Source: Asterochloris sp. CNOR1 (Eukaryota > Chlorophyta > Trebouxiophyceae > Trebouxiales > Trebouxiaceae). From it: DNA of 64,000 nucleotides. The notes under the pieces were generated by a model. It searched no databases, was not told the DNA's origin, and saw only the letters and a program-made list of their open reading frames with translations. The stretch is taken from contig OZ017754.1 of NCBI GenBank assembly GCA_963969365.1, positions 2,108,001 through 2,172,000 on the forward strand. Direction: 5' to 3'. How positions within the stretch are numbered: position 1 is the stretch's first letter; each line of letters starts with the position of its first letter. Below are positions 36,461-46,975 of this stretch, piece by piece. The position numbers and the translations under genes were made by a program.

Positions 36461-37248
36461 CCCTTAGGACATCAATACCCCTGCTGCAATACGTGCCGCC
36501 AGCGCTGCAGTGTGCATGAATGTTGGGGCAGGGGGGGGTGGGGAGAGGGCTGGGTGTGCCTTGCTGCAGCTGCGTTGGGTGCCTGCAGGTGTGCTGGGGA
36601 CCTGCCTGCAGTAGGTTAGCTTGCATGACGTGGGGCTGCCGTACTAACTCGCCAGCATGTTGCATGCACTGCAGCCCCTGAGTTGCCACACTGTCGCCCC
36701 ATCCCCTCTTGCCTGGAGGAAGAGGCACCAACATGGTCGGCATTGTTTTCTTCTTGATGGCCATTACCATGGCTGCCTGTACCTGAAGATGGTGTGGCAA
36801 GCAGGCAGGTCAGGGCTGGGCCTGTGTGAGCAGGCAGGAGTAGCAGATGAGCCCTGCCCAGCTCAACATGAGGCCAATGAGCACGGCGCCGGCAGCCCGC
36901 CAGACAGGGCTGCCCAGGAGAGAATTGGCGACACAGGACGGAGCTCTCAGCAGGTGTTCCTTCTCTGCCCAGTGCTGGGGTGTACTTAACATGCATTCTG
37001 AGACACACTCAGGAATGGTTTGACAGCTGGGGAGCTGTACTCCCAGGTTTTGGCTGCCGCAACCTACCAGCAGCAGGTCCCCGCAATGCAGTGCTGCTAG
37101 CAGCGGCAGTGCGCGGGGCGTAGCCATGTGCAGCTTGACACAGCAGGTCCTGACTGAGTATAGGTTGCATGTGGTGCTCAGCACGGCTGAACTTCCTTCA
37201 GTGATCGAGGACTGCATGCCGCAGTGCAAGGGGATATTTCACACATCT
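36461..37248. other. Intergenic stretch with a membrane-segment ORF fragment
   Basis: A minus-strand fragment at about 36980-36810 encodes WRAAGAVLIGLMLSWAGLI, a clear hydrophobic helix. A second fragment at about 36785-36710 (VQAAMVMAIKKKTMPTM) follows a CTTCAG acceptor. They could be terminal exons of a minus-strand gene broken by the element at 37249, but no complete reading was found. A G-rich run occurs near 36532. Confidence 0.3.
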
Positions 37249-37494
37249 TGTAGCACACAGCTACCTACTAGAACCTACCAGACCTGCCAGACACTTCTAC
37301 TGCACCTGCCAGAAGTTTCCACTGCACCTGCCAGAACCTTCCATGAGCTTACCTTCATAAATATTGATAATTACATGGTACATATAGCACTCTGTTCACC
37401 TTGCTAGCAGACCTCTCATACTTCACACACCTCACATCCTTGTACCTGGCCTCAGGGCCCAAGTCCATAGCAACCATGTAACCCCTGGGCCACA
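37249..37494 (+). repeat. 5' LTR (type 1) of element A
   Basis: TG...CA ends. U3 holds three copies of a CTGCACCTGCCAGAA-like repeat (about 37283-37343). A TATA-like ACATATAGCACTCTG lies near 37380. Confidence 0.9.
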
Positions 37495-37525
37495 ACTTGG
37501 TTTCGGAGGTTATGTTCGATCTTTG

Positions 37526-38365
37526 CCCTTGGACCCAGCAGCCATGCAAGCCAAGTTTATGGAGCTCGAGGCCTCCCTGGTCACAGCCACCGGTGCCCTA
37601 CAGCAGCTCAGCACACAGCAGGCTGTCCACTCAGCACCCAAGCCACCCAAACCACCCAAGCCAGACAAGTTCCAAGGAGACCGCAGTGGTGCAGCATCCA
37701 ACTGGCTGCACCAGATGACACTCTACCTCACCCTCTCGGGACTCCTGGGCACCGCACAGGCCGTGCCCCACGCCGTGTCCTTCCTCATTGGAGCTGCAAG
37801 AACCTGGTGGCGCACCCAAGAAGCTTCCGGAAGCCCACCAACCACCTGGACAACCTTCAAGGCTGCCTTCCTTGAGGCCTTCCAGACCCTTGATGCTGAG
37901 CGCATCGCCAGAGACAACATGGAGAACCTCAGGCAACGCACCTCTGTCACAGACTACGCCAACCAGTTCTCAGGCCTACTCCTGGAAGTTCCACACATGC
38001 ACCCCGCGGACGCCATCTACCAGTTTGTGAAAGGCCTGAAGCCCCAGATTCGCCTCCACGTGGAGCTTCAGCGGCCATCCACCGTCAACGACGCCATGCG
38101 CCTGGCAGAAGCCGCTGACTCAGCTCTCTACTACACACAACCCACCTACCACATCAACCGGCCAACACCTTCACCTCCCTACCTGGGACCACAACCCATG
38201 CAGCTGGGTGCCCTGACCAGACGCCCACCCACAGAGCGACACCGCCTCATCAGAGGCAAGCAGAGCTTCCGCTGCCACCAACTTGGGCACCGTGCTCGAG
38301 AGCGCACTCCGTCAACCACCGTGCGTCCAACAACATCCTCAACACAAGAGCAACCCAGAGACTAG
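37526..38365 (+). pseudogene. gag of element A, start codon lost
   Basis: The frame is open for 279 codons, but the initiation ATG found in sister copies (ATGGACCCAGCAGCC) is TTGGACCC here. The next in-frame ATG is 7 codons in. It has the retrotransposon gag core ([54 protein letters not shown]). The zinc knuckle is degenerate (FRCHQLGHRARE, last Cys missing), while sister copies have [14 protein letters not shown]. It would be a nucleocapsid/capsid precursor that packages the element RNA. Confidence 0.8.
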
Positions 38366-38406
38366 CTGGCCAACCTGATCACACAGCTTTGGCACAGATC
38401 TGCGCC

Positions 38407-39092
38407 AGCAGAGCCACGCCAACATCGACAACCCAGACCAAGACTACCCAAGTCCAAGGTACATCCTTGCAGACTAGAGCGGACCGGCTCAGGCAGGGGT
38501 GACCCTTGGGCAGCAACTCCCAGACCACAACACCTCAGTGACTACCCCAGCTTGTGCCACATCATGGATCCTAAGACACCGGAGACAACACCATCGCAGA
38601 GACCACACCATCGCAGAGACCATGCCATCGCAGAGACAAAACCATCGCAGAGACCACAGCATCGCAGAGACCACCCGGTTACAGAGCACCTTGCGGACCA
38701 GAATCCAAGGACCTGGACACCCATCACAGATCACAGTGGACCCAATGAGACCCCAAGGACAACACCATCGCAGAGAGCATCACCTGGGCACAGCGCACCT
38801 TGCGGACAAGATCCAAGGACCTCGCCACCCAACACAGATCCCCAGTGAGACACCAAGGACCCTGCAGACTAGAGCGCACTGGCTCAGGCATGGGTGAGAC
38901 ACCAAGGACAACACCATCGTCTTCGCAGCGAAATACTACACCTCGTCATGGAGTGAGCACAGTGCACCTTGCGGCCAAGAATCTAAGGACCCGAGCAACC
39001 AACGCAGACCACATTGGACCACAGCAACGCAATGCACTTGGCACATCCCCACGTGCGCCACACAACATGGAGCCCTCCCCAAGGAGCTTCAG
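38407..39092 (+). repeat. Repeat-rich tail module of the non-autonomous elements
   Basis: It starts with five copies of a 17-bp unit around CCATCGCAGAGACCACA (38591-38675). Three diverged units with a GCACCTTGCGG(A/C)C core follow at about 38681, 38791 and 38961. These units resemble the protease-RT linker of the autonomous element (CAGCGCACCTTGCGGCCAAG near 62305). The module has no ORF of note and recurs almost unchanged at 56123-56804. Confidence 0.75.
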
Positions 39093-39110
39093 TATTAGAG
39101 GGGGGAAGGA

Positions 39111-39356
39111 TGTAGCACACAGCTACCTACTAGAACCTACCAGACCTGCCAGACACTTCTACTGCACCTGCCAGAAGTTTCCACTGCACCTGCCAGAACC
39201 TTCCATGAGCTTACCTTCATAAATATTGATAATAATATGGTACATATAGCACTCTGTTCACCTTGCTAGCAGACCTCTCATACTTCACACACCTCACATC
39301 CTTGTACCTGGCCTCAGGGCCCAAGTCCATAGCAACCATGAAACCCCTGGGCCACA
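39111..39356 (+). repeat. 3' LTR (type 1) of element A
   Basis: It is nearly identical to the 5' LTR; differences lie in the GATAAT(A/T)A(T/C)ATGG stretch and at CATG(A/T)AACC. It ends GGGCCACA and is followed by target duplication CATCT. Confidence 0.92.
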
Positions 39357-39923
39357 CATCTCTAGCACTTAGGAGAGCAGGTCTTGCTTCAGGGCATGAT
39401 GCAACACTAGTTCAGCTGTGGCCTGCTGTGCACTGCCAACAGCAGTTTTGGGCACTTGCAGGACTGCATGCAGCAGTGCAAGGGACTGCTGCAAAACATG
39501 GCACAACAAGGCTGGGTTGGCTTCGCTGGATGCTGCCCTGACATGCTCAGTGCAGCAAGATCTGCAGCAGGGTTTCCAAGTATGTAGTGTCTTGGCAGGC
39601 CTCGCACAAGGGCCTGATGCCCTGTATTGCTCTGCAGGTGCCAGCAGCAGTGGGCAGCGGTGCTTGCCTACCTGAGGCAGGGCCATGGAATGCGGCCCCG
39701 AAGAGAGCGCAGAAAACCCATGTCATACTGGCAGGGGCAAAGTCTGCAGTAAGCAAGCATGGGCTGACTTTGGGCTTACATAATGGCGCACACAACACAC
39801 TGTACAATTCCCAGACTATGCAAAAACACTCTGCCATGCAGTGCTGCAACCTTCTGAACGCATCTGCACTGATTGTACAGCAGCCTGCCTGCCTGCCTGT
39901 GACACAACTGATAAGACACCATA
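39357..39923. other. Unassigned spacer with exon-like signals on the minus strand
   Basis: A minus-strand fragment at 39743-39672 is bounded by a CTGCAG acceptor and a CAG|GTAGGC donor. It encodes DFAPASMTWVFCALFGAAFH, a hydrophobic helix faintly like Mpv17/PMP22 proteins. A second open piece (QSLALLHAVLQVPKTAVGSA, about 39485-39369) runs towards element A. I could not join them into a gene. Confidence 0.3.
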
Positions 39924-40147
39924 TGTAGCACACAGCTACCTACTAGAACCTACCAGACCTGCCAGAAGTTTCCACTGCACCTGCTAGAACCTTTCATGAG
40001 CTTACCTTTGTAAATAATGATAGTAACCTGGTATATATAGCACTCTGTTCACCTTGCTAGCAGAGTTCTCTTACTTTACACACATCACATCCTTGTACCT
40101 GGCCCCAGGGCCCAAGTCCATAGCAACCATGTAACCCCTGGGCCACA
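39924..40147 (+). repeat. Solo LTR (type 1)
   Basis: 224 bp, TGTAGCACACAG...GGGCCACA, with one fewer U3 repeat (about 22 bp shorter) than element A LTRs. Flanks are CCATA and GATGC, so no target duplication remains. It sits at the 5' edge of the second unrecognised gene copy. Confidence 0.88.
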
Positions 40148-41480
40148 GATGCCCTCCTGGCCACCAGCAGGCCGCGCGTGCGTGTAACCAACGCCTTTTG
40201 GCGTAAACAGAGGTCTGCTGCCAGGCGCAGAGCTGACCTGGATGACCACTCAGGCGGTTACGATGCTTGGAGTCAACCCCCTGATGCTTTTGAGGACACC
40301 CATCAGGAGCACATCGAACAAGCAGATGCCAACTGGCGTTGCACTCTGCCAGAGCAGTGTCAGCGGCTGGCGTCAGCACAGCGGCATGACGCCATCAGGG
40401 AGGCTGCAAAGCAGGCAGTGCTGGCTTCAGTGCAGGCAGACATGGGCAGTCTCGTCCCTAAATATCCCTGCTGTCACGTAAGGCTACATTTCAGCCAAGA
40501 GCAAGAACACCAAGGCAGGCGGAGGCAGCAGAAAGGCAGCCAGGAGCAGCTTCAGCAGCAGTAGAACAGTGAAGGGCCTGCTTCTGCTGCTGCAACGGCA
40601 GTGAGGAGTCAGGACCAGGCAGTGCGCTATGCGGGCGTGACAAACGGCGAGACGCAGCTGCGCAGCTTCGGCTGCACTTGCTGTGATATCTGGAGCGTGA
40701 TGCCAGAGGCTGTGGCACCCCGGCCACGCCCATGCAGCTGCAGACCATCTTTGCAGACCAGCTCTTCTGGTACCTTCACCGCTGACGGTTGGGGACTCAG
40801 CAGTGTCAGCGACAGCCTGCTGTGCTGCTCTGAGCAAAATGAGCAATAGGCCAGTGGACGACAGGAGCATCCTGCCAGCCAATCAGCGGTGACGGCGTGT
40901 TGTGCGCACACTTGAGGACCCAGTTGAGCTGGCAGCACACCTGCAAGCGCTTGCCGCACAGCCAGGTGATTCCGTTGCCTTCCTTGCCCTCCCAGCTGCC
41001 AGGCAGTGGCCCCTCCATGCTGTCTTAATGCAATCCTGCTTGCCTGAGCAATGGTTTCCGCCCATGTTTGACGCTGTGTGCATTCTTCTTTTGACTGAGT
41101 GACAAGCTGTATCTGTTCTGATCTTTGGCAATCCCCATGCTGCAGGGCAGCAAACACTGGCAGTCAGTGCACAGCAGGGGCACCAGGCCTGAGAGCTCAG
41201 CCAGGAGCAGTGCAGGTGCGCTTGGGCTGCACCTGCCTGTGGAAGTCTTTGCAGTGCAGCTGATTTGCTTCACAGCGCTGGCGACAACACTTGCTGACTC
41301 GACCGATTAGCTGGCTGTCTTGCAACACTATCACGTTTGGTGAGCAGCTTATACGCTGTCCTGAGCTGCCAATGACTCTCAACCTGCTAGATCTCAGCTC
41401 GCAGACTTGCAACCCTGCAGGGCTGCCGGCAGAGGCGGGCAAACAGCAGGAGGGAGCGATGCCTCAGGCTCCAACCTCAG
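40148..41480 (+). pseudogene. Unrecognised gene copy 2 (frame-broken), paralogous to 34864-36460
   Basis: The open part 40178-40564 shares SAARRRADLDDHSGGYDAW and QRHDAIREAAKQAVLASVQA with copy 1, then ends in a stop. Further blocks match copy 1 in order: DIWSVMPEAVAPRP, a shifted MQLQTIFADQLFWY, RPVDDRS, LEDPVELAAHLQALAAQP before a GTGATT donor, and the ITFGEQLI block near 41335. CGGTGACGG here replaces CGGTGGCGG of copy 1, making a stop. Several shifts argue that both copies are dead. The solo LTR abuts its 5' end. Confidence 0.45.
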
Positions 41481-42152
41481 GTGCGTGTCTGGACCGTCTG
41501 GACAGTTTGCAATGCAGCTCAACTGTTTGTCTGAATAGTCCTTTGTGAGGCAGTGTTGCCATTGGATGCCTCACCTGCTTCATGCGGGGTGGGCTCTGGT
41601 TGGCAACAAGCCTGCCTGCTCACAGCAGGCAGCTGGCACCTGCTGCTGCTGTCTTTGCCCACAGGTGAGCATCCCACAATGAGCCGCAACCACCCGCCCT
41701 ATGATTTATAAGCTCATGGCATGTTGTGCTGCAGGGCAGGAGGCACAGACGACTGAAGTGCAGCAGGGCGCCAGGCCTGTGAAAATTAGCCGGGGGTTGC
41801 CCAGGTGTGCTGCACACACCTGTGCAGGGTTCTGCAGGGCTGCTACATGCCATGCACAGCAAGCAAATTGGGATGTGAGCTGGGCGTCTTGAAATATCCT
41901 CCAAGCATGCTGTATGTCTGGCAAGCAGCTGATCTCCTGCTCCTGTGTCACTGCAGCATCAGTTGCAGCTAACTGTTGTGACTGAGCCCAAAGTGACTGC
42001 AGAAGGGACCTTGCAGCCACCAGGTTCGTTCCGCCCTGGGTGCCTTGGGCACTGTGGAGCCCGCGCTGCTGTGCCTGGACGCGACCCACCTGGCAGGCTC
42101 TCAGGTCAGTCAGTCACGAGCCCTCTAAAACATAGCTGCCCGGAAGATCGCA
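41481..42152. other. Spacer with one exon-like segment cut off by the copia insertion
   Basis: The plus strand at about 41999-42104 has a GACTGCAG acceptor, an open frame ending in TVEPALLCLDATHLAGSQ and a CAG|GTCAGT donor. It looks like a true exon, but no partner exon was found before the copia LTR at 42153. The rest shows nothing recognisable. Confidence 0.3.
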
Positions 42153-42410
42153 TGTTGAAGGATTAGCGGTGACTGGCTAGCAAATGTGTTACAGAAGTGA
42201 AGGGTGTGTGTGGCCCAAGGCCCTTATATACACTGGTCAACGGTCAAGCATATTAGTTCATGGAAGCTGCTATGAGTTGATGTGGAGGCTCCAGAAGAGT
42301 CTGTTCCAGAGGCTTCTTGAACATGCAGGGTAGATTTTAGAATGTTCTTGACCAGTGTGGGACACTCTCACAGACTGGACTGGCATGTCTGGTCTGACTG
42401 CCTCTCAACA
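42153..42410 (-). repeat. 3' LTR of the copia element
   Basis: 258 bp on the minus strand, beginning TGTTGAGAGG and ending CTTCAACA, the usual copia inverted ends. It has a TATA box in GTGTATATAAGGGCC (near 42222). The purine-rich GCGTGGGAG stretch just upstream is the likely polypurine tract. Confidence 0.85.
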
Positions 42411-42457
42411 CTCCCACGCAGGCTGTGATGGGTGTCCAGGACTTTGAGGCCGTGTTG

Positions 42458-44363
42458 TCAGTTGAGTAGCCCCAAGCCGTCGCGACAGAAGGTGTGCTTG
42501 CCTTCAGCCACAGGCTTGGTCAGGAAGTCTGCCAGCATGTGCTCTGTTTTCACATACTCGAAGGCCACCTCCTTGCGTGCCACTCTCTCTCTTGCAAAGT
42601 GGTAGATGACGTCGATGTGCTTGGACCGCAAGGATGTGATGGGGTTCTTGAGGAGCTTGACAGCCCCTTGGTTGTCTGCACGGATGGTGATGGTGCTGAC
42701 TGTCCTCTGTAGGTGATCGATGAGCTTGCGAAGCCAGAGGGCCTCCTTGGTAGCAGCTGCTGCTGCCATGTACTCTGCCTCTGTTGTGGATGCCGCAACT
42801 GTCTGCTGGCGCCGGCTTGACCAGGTGATGGCACCTCCGTTGAGTATGAAGACGTAGCCGGTGGTTGAGCGTCTGGTGTCAAGGTCTCCAGCGTAGTCTG
42901 AGTCACAGTAGCCCAGCAGCTGGTCGCTGCTGTTGCCTCTGCCAAAGCAGATGCCTTGGCCTCTGGTACCAGCGAGGTAGCGCAGAACTCCAAGGGCCGC
43001 TGCCCAGTGGATGGTGGTTGGTGTTGTCATGTATCTGACCAGGGCTCCCACGGCTTGCGCAATGTCTGGCCGTGTGCACACTGCCAGGTACATGAGGCTC
43101 CCAATGAGCTGTCTGAAGCCATACTTGTGCTTGTCCAAAGGCTCCCCCTCGTCCTTGGTCAGCTTGGTGGAGGCTGTGAGCGGCACTGACTTGGGCTTGG
43201 CATCTTGCATCTGGTACTTGGAGAGCAGCTGAGTTGTCATGCGCTGCTGGCTGAGCTTGAGGCTCTGCCTGGTGCGGTCGCGCTCGATCAGCATGCCCAA
43301 GTAGATCTGTGCCTCCCCCAGGTCCCTTGCCTCGAAGGCTGTCATGACCTTGCTCTTGGCCCACTCCAGAGGAGAGGCTCTGAGCCGCGATGAGGATGTC
43401 ATCGACGTGGACCAGCAGGTGGATGGTGTCTTCTTTGCTGTGGTAGCTGAAGAGGCCAGGGTCAGCTTCTGACTCTGTGAAGCCAATGGCCTCCAGCTCC
43501 GGCTTCAGGCGAGCATGCCACTGCCGCGGGGCTTGGCGCAACCCGTACAGAGCGCGGTGCAGGTGGCAGGCCAAGTTGCCCGGTCCCTCCTTGTGGCCAG
43601 GTGGCTGTTGCAGGTAGATGTCGTCTCAATGGTGCCGTTGAGGAAGGCTGTTCTGATGTCCAGCTGGTGCAGCTCCAGGTCCTCAGCCGCCACAATTGCC
43701 AGCAGTGTCCTCAGCGTGGCGTACTTGCTGACTGGTGCAAAGTCCTCATCGAAGTCGATGCCTTCATGTTGTCTGTAGCCCTTGGCCACCAGCCGTGCCT
43801 TGTAGCGCTCTGCTCCGCCGTTGGCTGCTGCCTTCACCTTGAAGACCCACTTGACTGGGATGGCTTGAAGACCAGGTGGTAGCTCCTTCAGCGTCCAGGT
43901 TCTGTTTGCCATGAGAGAGGCAATCTCCTCGTCCATGGCTTGCTGCCACTGCTCTGCTTCCTCTGAGGCCATAGCTTCTTCGTAGGTGTCTGGCTCCATG
44001 CGGGTGGCTGACGTGGCGTTTGCTGTGTCACACTTGGAGCTGAAGCTGGCGTTGGCTCCAGCAGCAGTTGGCTGCTTCCACCATTCACATGGCGGGCGTG
44101 GGGCTCTGGTGGATCGGCGCAGAGTGGTCTGAGGCTGGGATGCTGGTGGGTGGTCTGAGTCTGGCGGTTCCTCTGGCAACTCCTGATGCACCAGCACTTG
44201 CTCCTCTTGAGCTTGCTCCTCAGGGTCTGACTCAGAGTTGTCAGCCTCCCACTGTGGTGCATGTTGGCTACCAATGCTGGTGACTCCTGTGCCCTCATCA
44301 AAGATGACACTTCGGCTGGTATGACTGTCTGGTTGTCCAGCAGTATGCGGTAGCCCTTGGTGC
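42458..44363 (-). pseudogene. copia reverse transcriptase / RNase H, frameshifted
   Basis: The RT starts with YRILLDNQTVIPAE beside the nested element. It continues through WVFKVKAAANGGAERYKARL, LVAKGYRQHEGIDFDEDFAP and LHQLDIRTAFLNG. A frame change near 43600-43560 leads to HRALYGLRQAPRQWH and LLVHVDDILIAA, which holds the catalytic VDD. A further change near 43480-43380 leads to the long tail (ARDLGEAQIYLGMLIERD, CTRPDIAQAVGALVRYM). RNase H marks are STTEAEYMAAAAATKEALWL and TEHMLADFLTKP. At least two 1-bp shifts break the frame. Confidence 0.85.
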
Positions 44364-44600
44364 TGTGGCCCAGGAGTTACATGGTTGCTGTGGACTTGGG
44401 CCCTGAGGCCAGGTACAAGGATGTGAGGTGTGTAGTATGAGAGGTCCCTAGCAAAGTAAACAGAGGGCTTTATGTACCATATTATTATCATTATTCATAA
44501 AGGTAAGCTCATGGAAGGTTCTAGCAGGTGCAGTGGAAACTCCTGGCAGCTGCAGTGTCTGGCAGGTCTGGTAGGTTGTGGTAGGTAGCTGTGTGCTGCA
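44364..44600 (-). repeat. 3' LTR (type 1) of element C
   Basis: 237 bp. On the minus strand it begins TGCAGCACACAG and ends GGGCCACA. It is followed by copia sequence after target duplication GCACC. Confidence 0.85.
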
Positions 44601-45253
44601 TGCTTCCCCTCTTTAATATTTAAGCTCCTTGGGGAGGGCTTCATGTTGTGTGGCACACGTTGGGTTGTGCCAAGTGCGTTGCGTTGCTGTGGTCCAATGT
44701 GGTCTGCGATAGTTGCTCAGGTCCTTGGGTTCTTGGCCGCAAGGCGCACTGTGCTCACTCCATGACGAGGTTGAAGTACTTCGCTGCGATGACGTGGGTG
44801 TTGTCCTTGGTGTCTCACCCATGCCTGAGCCAGTGCGATGACGTGGGTGTTGTCCTTGGTGTCTCACCCATGCCTGAGCCAGTGCGCTGCAGTCTGCAGG
44901 GTCCTTGGTGTCTCACTGGGGATCTGTGCTGGGTGGCCAGGTTCCGCAAGGTGCCCTGTGCCCAGGTAATGCACTTTGCGATGGTGTTGTCGTTGGGGTC
45001 TCATTGGGTCCACTGTGATCTGTGATGGGTGTCCAGGTCCTTGGATTCTGGGCCGCAAGGTGCTCTGTGCTCGGGTGGTCTCTGCGATGGTGTTGTCTCT
45101 GCGATGATGTTGTCTCTGCGATGGTTTGGTCTCTGCGATGGTGTGGCCTCTGCAATGGTGTTGTCTCTGGTGTCTTAGGATCCATGATGTGGCACAAGCT
45201 GGGGTAGTCACTGAGGTGTTGTTGGTCTGGAAGCTGCTGCCCAAGGGTCACCC
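44601..45253 (-). repeat. Tail module of element C
   Basis: A degenerate version of the element A tail in reverse orientation. It contains GCAGAGACAACA-type short repeats near 45080-45165, GCACCTTGCGGC cores, and a local 44-bp duplication (GATGACGTGGGTGTTGTCCT and flanks) at 44788-44878. No ORF of note. Confidence 0.65.
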
Positions 45254-46120
45254 CTACCTGAGCCAGTCCGCTCTAGTCAGCAAGGATGTCTCTTGGACTT
45301 GGTTAGTCTTGGTCTGGGTTGTTGATGTTGGCGTGGCTCTGCTGGCGCAGATCTGTGCCAAAGCTGTGTGATCAGGTTGGCCAGCTAGTCTCTGGGTTGC
45401 TCGTGTGTTGAGGATGACGTTGGGCGCATGGTGTTGTTGTGGGTGCACTGTTGAGCGGTTTCCAGGCTGGCGGCAGCGGAAGCACTTGTTTTCTCTAAGG
45501 AGGCGCTCACGCTCGCCTGGCGACAGCGGGGTCAGAGCACCCAGTTGCATGGGTTGTGGCCCCATGTAGGCAGGTGGAGGTGTTGGCCGATTGAAGGGGT
45601 AGGTGGGTCGCGTATAGTAGAGTGCTGAGTCGGCGGCCTGTGTCAGGCGAAGGGCGTCGTTGACAGTGGATGGCCGTTGGAGGTCCACGTGGAGGCGGAT
45701 CTTGGCCTTCAGGCACTTCACAAACTGGTAGATGGCGTCCGCGGGATGCATGTGTGGGATTTCCAGGAGTAGTCCTGAGGATTGCTTGGCGTAGTCTGTG
45801 ACCGAGGTGCGTTGCCTGAGGTTCTCCATGTTGTCTCTGGCGATGCGCTCAGCATCAAGGGTCTGAAAGGCCTCAAGGAAGGCAGCCTTGAATGTTGTCC
45901 AGGTGGTTGGTGGGCTTCTAGAAGCTTCTTGGGCGCGCCACCAGGTTCTTGCCGCTCCAATGAGGAAGGACACGGCGTGGAGCACGCCCTGTGCGGTGCC
46001 CAGGAGTCCCGAGAGGGTGAGGTAGAGTGTCATCTGGTGCAACCAGTTGGATGCTGCACCACTGTGGCGGTCTCCTTGGAACTTGTCTGGCTTGGGTGGT
46101 TTGGGTGGCTTGGGTGCTGA
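45254..46120 (-). pseudogene. gag fragment of element C
   Basis: This reads on the minus strand from SAPKPPKPPKPDKFQGDR through [20 protein letters not shown] and YAKQSSGLLLEIPHMHPADA to a knuckle start [12 protein letters not shown]. The first 35 or so residues of gag are replaced at 46121 by the inverted pol fragment. Downstream of the knuckle the frame runs into tail sequence. Confidence 0.75.
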
Positions 46121-46121
46121 G

Positions 46122-46975
46122 TAAACAAGAATGGCCTGACCCCTCAGACGCCCACCAACTCCGGTGCTTTCTGGGCCTCGCGGGCTTCTACCGGCGCTTT
46201 GCCAACAGGTTCTCCCACAGCGCAACTACCCCATACATGAGCTGGAGCTACTGGCAGTGGTCCATGCTCTTCGCACATGGCGCTGCTACCTGGAAGGATC
46301 CAAGTTCCGCTTCAACTCAGACCATCTCAACCCCAAATACCTCACCACTCAGCGCAACCTGTCCCGGCGACAAGCTCGCTGGCTGGAGACACTCCAGCAG
46401 TTTGACCTGGACATCCACTTCAAGGCGGGCAGTGACAACCTCGCAGACCCCCCCCTCTCCCGCCGCACGGACCTCCATGCCATCACTGGCACCTTCCAAC
46501 ACAACCTTATGGAGCGCATCAAATCGGCCTACAAAGGCGACACCTACCTGGAGGAGAGTGGAAGGCAAGTGCTTAAGGAGTTGGACGGCGTCTGGCGCAA
46601 GGAGGGTGCAGTCTACGTGCCAGCTGGTGCTGACCTTCGCCAGGACATTCTCCGCGAGTACCACGACACTCCCTTTTCTGGACACCTGGGCATGGACAAG
46701 CTGATTCGGGGAGTCTCCAAAGACTTCTGGTGGCCACACCAGCGCGATGATGTGGCTGACTATGTCAGAACCTATGACTCCTGCCGACGCAACAAGCCCC
46801 TCAACCGCGCACCCGCCGGCCTTCTTCAACCTCTGCCAACACCAGAGCACAACTGGGAGCAGGTCACCATGGACCTGATCACAGGACTCCCCACCACCTC
46901 CGAGGGCCATGACACCATCCTTGTCATTGTGGACCGCATGTCCAAGATGTATCACTGCGCCCCAACGTGCAAGAC
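46122..46975 (+). pseudogene. Inverted gypsy pol fragment: RNase H and integrase N-part
   Basis: Plus-strand gypsy pol, opposite to its host element. A short RT-end piece ([20 protein letters not shown]) is joined by deletion to the RNase H part ([29 protein letters not shown]). It continues into the integrase zinc region ([29 protein letters not shown]) and the core start ([20 protein letters not shown]). It is interrupted at 46976 by a solo LTR. Confidence 0.85.

Larger units (their letters stand above)
37249..39356 (+). mobile_element. Non-autonomous Ty3/gypsy-family LTR element with gag only (element A)
   Basis: The element is 2108 bp, with LTRs at 37249-37494 and 39111-39356 (246 bp each, TGTAGCACACAG...GGGCCACA, about 3 differences) and a perfect 5-bp target duplication CATCT (37244-37248 and 39357-39361). 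A tRNA-type primer site TGGTTTCGGAGG starts at 37498. The polypurine tract GAGGGGGGAAGGA precedes the 3' LTR. Inside are a gag remnant and a repeat-rich tail but no protease, RT, RNase H or integrase. It must have moved with enzymes from an autonomous relative such as the one at 60801. Confidence 0.92.

Noticed and set aside
38591-38675. Regular short repeats that could suggest a CRISPR array
   Set aside because: The 17-bp units are contiguous with no unique spacers, lie inside an LTR element and have no cas genes nearby in this eukaryotic DNA.
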